Source: Apostichopus californicus
Taxonomy: Eukaryota > Echinodermata > Holothuroidea > Aspidochirotida > Stichopodidae
Reading direction: 5' to 3'
Length of the DNA stretch: 21,086 nt
Assembly: GCA_020650975.1 (NCBI GenBank)
Contig: JAIPMN010002888.1
Location: forward strand, 3,301-24,386
Translations under genes and position numbers: made by a program
Shown: in pieces, positions 18,319 to 21,086 of the stretch
How the letters are laid out: each line of letters starts with the position of its first letter
Position numbering within the stretch: the first letter of the stretch is position 1
The notes under the pieces: generated by a model
What the model was told of the DNA's origin: nothing
What the model saw: the letters and a program-made list of their open reading frames with translations, nothing else
Database searches by the model: none

Positions 18319-18443
18319 TAAATACCTTGTTGATCCTAACGGATGTCGCAGGTTGTTTGAGTGACATTGTTTTCATCAGGTTCATTTTCAAACCTCGTAG
18401 AACATTCAGTGTTGCACGATATGTAGACATTTAAATGTGGCCT

Positions 18444-18681
18444 TTACTTTGCAGGGACTCTTCTCTTGTTTGGTACTGTTTCGCTTTGAAAGCGAAATAA
18501 TTGTTCTGTTGCTTATTACAGTGTGTTTTATTTTACGTTGTATGCGTATAATATTGTCTTGGTTACTTTGCAGGGACTCTTCTCTTGTTTGGTACTGTTT
18601 TACTTTGAATGCGAAATAATTGTTCTGTTGCTTAGTACAGTGTTTTATTTTACATTGTATGCGTAATAATATTGTCTTGGG
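18444..18681. repeat. 119-bp tandem duplication, two copies
   Basis: TTACTTTGCAGGGACTCTTC starts at 18444 and 18563. Copies share GTTTGGTACTGTTT, GCGAAATAATTGTTCTGTTG and TAATATTGTCTTGG. The first copy contains a 19-nt palindrome, TTTCGCTTT-G-AAAGCGAAA (18479-18497), decayed in the second. A 153-codon antisense frame (18406-18867) crosses it and owes its internal repeat to the duplication. Confidence 0.92.
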
Positions 18682-18981
18682 TTGGGTTCTTCTTGCAAAG
18701 AGCAGTAATGGCAAGGCTTTTTTAGTCATCACAAGCTGTGCACAGAATTCTCTGGTTTGCTGAGACTTGAAAACTAGAAAATTTGTGAAAAATGATTTAA
18801 ACTTGTAACAAAGGTCCTTGACCCTCTTTTGTCTCTTAAAACTAGAGCAGTTTGAGCTTGTATTCAATCAAAGGGTTTCTTCTTTTGTGATATTACATTT
18901 TATATCTTGATTTGGAATAAAAAACGTCAATCAAAAATACAATAAGCCACATAAAGAATAACAAGCAGACCAGTTTTATAG

Positions 18982-19066
18982 GTTGTGTAAAAGTAAGTTG
19001 GCCTGACGTTTCGATCCTAGCAGGATCTACTTCAAAGGCTAAAAAAAAAAAAAATGTTTATTATTT
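18982..19066 (+). mobile_element. Short retroposed fragment with A14 run and 11-bp target duplication
   Basis: Flanked by CAGTTTTATAG at 18971-18981 and 19067-19077. The insert includes CCTGACGTTTCGATCC then AGCAGGATCTACTTCAAAG and an A14 run at 19041-19054. GATCCT-AGC-AGGATC (19013-19027) is a perfect hairpin. On the minus strand the order TTTGAAGTA - hairpin - GAAACGTC resembles a degenerate hammerhead-ribozyme core (CUGANGA - stem II - GAAAC), a motif found in Penelope-like elements and retrozymes. The core positions CUGA-N-GA are not intact. Confidence 0.55.
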
Positions 19067-19500
19067 CAGTTTTATAGTTGAAAGACTGCCTGACAGTCGC
19101 AATATGGCTTTTGGCTTATTTTATATTTCTGAATAAAATTGCATCTAGGAGACATGCTATCATTTCCTATATGACTCATTTCATTTTACAGACCAGCACA
19201 TCAAGCTAGCCAATTTTAAACTTAACGATGATAAAAATTGTTATGTTATGGTTTGATGTGAATCTCTAATCAGCCTATATCCTCAGACCAAATTTGTTTG
19301 CCAAACTGCTCAGAATCAATACAGTATGCTAACATATAAAATGTGTTGATGTAGCAGAAACTAAGCTCACTTTGCATATGATATGTCTCGATCGTTTCAT
19401 CTGTCTTATTTCGAGAATACTTTCGATATCACATGGTCGATAAAAACTCGCAGTGGACTTAATTAATTATCTATAATTGTAACGATATATTCTTTGACAG

Positions 19501-19548
19501 GCTAGACGAAGGGCCAGTGTGGCAGTGTTTAGTAACCAATCAAATCAG
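19501..19548 (+). CDS. IRAG1/IRAG2-like: Exon 8: kinase-site exon with RRRASVAVF
   Basis: The acceptor is TATTCTTTGACAG ending at 19500, and the donor is CAG|GTATTC at 19549. Exactly 16 codons, phase 0 to phase 0: ARRRASVAVFSNQSNQ. R-R-A-S-V (Ser codon 19516-19518) is an optimal PKA/PKG motif. I recall a similar R-(R/K)-x-S-V-A-V context in vertebrate IRAG1 near a cGMP-kinase site, so orthology is plausible but unproved. Being short and symmetric, the exon could be skipped without frame loss, adding or removing one phosphosite. The rest of the protein, including the expected C-terminal membrane anchor, lies beyond the window. Confidence 0.8.
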
Positions 19549-19668
19549 GTATTCTGTGTCATTGTTGTTTTAAACTTAGTCATGCATGAACATTTTCCTG
19601 GCTTCGTAGAAAATTGTCACCTTCCTGCAATCAACGTTTTACTCCATCACCATCCATCATGTCCTTGA

Positions 19669-20027
19669 AGGCGTTGAAGACTCGCCCCAAACCGCGTGCC
19701 GCGCTCTGAAAAAGTTAAATTTCCGTTGCTTGCAAGTGAAGTTTTCTTCGTGTCGCTACAAAATGCAGACAGTAATGAAACGAGATACCTTGTAATCTTT
19801 TATCTAGACCTGAGATGTCCATCGCTGCTATGTACACTGTGTTGTGGGTATTGACCGTAGCTGTACGTATTGACTGTACACTAGTGTCTAATTACCGACG
19901 GTAGCAAGCTGTGTGTGTATTTTCTGGAATCGATGGTGGTGTCTAACAATTCTGTAATACACCTCATTCGAAACTAGGTCAAATTACCGGCATGATACGT
20001 TTGTTTGTGCGCGAGTCTTCACACCCT
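19669..20027. mobile_element. TTAA-type MITE (family C), copy 2, 359 bp
   Basis: Full-length relative of 7976-8339 in the same orientation. It begins AGGCGTTGAAGACTCG after TTGA (19665-19668, a one-base variant of TTAA) and ends CGAGTCTTCACACCCT before TTAA (20028-20031). Terminal repeats are clearer than in copy 1 at the left end. Located 120 bp after the exon at 19501. Confidence 0.88.
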
Positions 20028-20031
20028 TTAA

Positions 20032-21086
20032 GTTATACTATTCCCCCATTTTTTTTTTGTGCCATTTTTAACCTTTCAGTTCATATTGTAGAACAGAAAA
20101 CATTTTCTGCCTTCATTTTCAAAATTATTTTGTGCTTTAAAAAGTTGTAACAAAAGGAGCCTTTTTTCCTTTTTTTTCTTACGAATAACATTACAGTAAA
20201 ATTCACAGAATTGGAATATATATGAAAAGTTTTTGTCATAAAATGAAAGCCCAGCATGTTTGATAACTTGAAAATATGTAATTGTGTAGAAGAGGTCCGA
20301 AAAGTTGTCTCCATATTTATTTTGTAATCGTCGCCTTAACTCGGTGAAATTGGCTATTGCCCTACCTGTGAATAATTTATTAATCCAGCAGCTGTGAGCT
20401 ATGAAACACAGAATAATTTCCCAAGTGTTCAAACTGATATTAAAAATTACCTCACATTACCTGGGGTTTTTTTTGTGGCACGTTTATTCAGATATGGAAA
20501 GCTATTTTGTGCCTTATAGCAAGCATTCCTTGGAATTCTCATGAAAATTGAAGGATGAGATAGACCACGTTTCTCGACTTGTTGAATTAATTGGTCTTTT
20601 GGCGGACTAGCTGTGAAAAAAAACCTTTCAGAACAGCTTGCAATTTCTCATAAAACTGTCGTGGGAGTCAAGGCTGGTCAATAGAACAAAACCTGCATTA
20701 GTATTTGAATTTTGTCAAGATTGAGATCTAATCTCTGCTAATTTGCAAAGTTTTTTGGTTTTGGGGGTTTTTCTTAATTATCCAGTCAGATTTGTTTAGA
20801 ATCAGAATACCTTTTTCCAAAAAATATTACCATTTCCTCTTCAAATTTTCTATCAGAGTTGGTATCTTGATATATTGCTGTGAAATGTAGTAGTCTGTGT
20901 ACGATAGATATAGTTATGGAGTGGCACCAACAAAGCGATCCCATGCATTTTCCTATTTCAATCTTTGTCAAATTAAACCAAATTATTCCCAATAGTTTAG
21001 TCAGTAGTGGCTCTAGTCCTCCTCCCCCCCCCCCGGCCCCCGGGATACATAACCCTTCAATGTATCAGGGATCATTTTTGTAGACA
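20032..21086. other. Intron to window end, nothing recognised
   Basis: AT-rich sequence with T-runs near 20049-20058 and 20161-20178 and a C-run with CCCGGG at about 21023-21044. Open frames at 20076-20432 (minus) and 20880-21083 show no coding features. No further exon is supported. Confidence 0.55.

Noticed and set aside
18406-18867. 153-codon minus-strand open frame, the longest in the window
   Set aside because: It runs antisense across a 119-bp tandem duplication that explains its internal repeat; composition is AT-driven with no domain or exon borders.
20880-21083. Proline-rich frame at the right edge
   Set aside because: Prolines come from a C-run; no splice borders or similarity to the family C-terminus.

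Overview
The window looks like a piece of an animal nuclear genome, AT-rich with long introns. I read it as the middle of one intron-rich gene on the + strand: short exons (about 48-254 nt) with GT-AG borders and mutually compatible phases, separated by introns of 0.6-5.4 kb full of tandem repeats and non-autonomous transposons. There is no bacterial-style gene packing; nearly all open frames above 60 codons are chance or repeat-derived. I infer a metazoan, probably a marine invertebrate deuterostome such as an echinoderm or hemichordate, but the species call is weak.

The gene resembles the IRAG/LRMP (MRVI1/JAW1) family, which are ER-associated coiled-coil proteins that bind IP3 receptors; IRAG1 is a substrate of cGMP-dependent protein kinase I. 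Support comes from the spliced exons at 376-629, 3858-4029, 7305-7436, 8383-8480, 9093-9148, 10748-10806 and 19501-19548. They encode the family-like stretches RNLAEENMGKELE, EVMVKYVDNL and a Q-E-N-R...F-P element, in that order, followed by basic kinase-site exons. Three separate exons carry an R-R-x-S motif (RRTSS, RRTSV, RRASV). A 69-nt phase-0 exon at 14017-14085 is likely. A stop-containing alternative exon at 9353-9528 and a 39-nt exon at 11425-11463 are possible. The first exons and the C-terminal membrane anchor are not in the window.

Layout: 1-279 is a 33-bp minisatellite running off the left edge. The 3.2-kb intron 630-3857 holds a tRNA-like sequence (minus strand) and an inverted pair of one MITE family, one copy interrupted by a hAT-type MITE. 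The intron 4030-7304 has a second hAT-type MITE, a tRNA-derived SINE between long direct repeats, and a 64-bp tandem array. The intron 7437-8382 is almost entirely a 73/76-bp array starting at the splice donor plus a TTAA-flanked MITE. Introns from 9149 to 14016 hold pyrimidine tracts, a duplicated 3' splice-site region and a four-unit ~185-bp array. The 5.4-kb intron 14086-19500 holds serial two-copy duplications with splice-site-like junctions and a short retroposed fragment. After 19548 there is a second TTAA MITE and no further exon that I can defend.

I see no wholly new multi-gene system. The points most worth checking are the multi-exon kinase-site arrangement with a possible truncated isoform, the duplicated or transposon-bordered splice sites, and the apparently uncatalogued MITE and SINE families.
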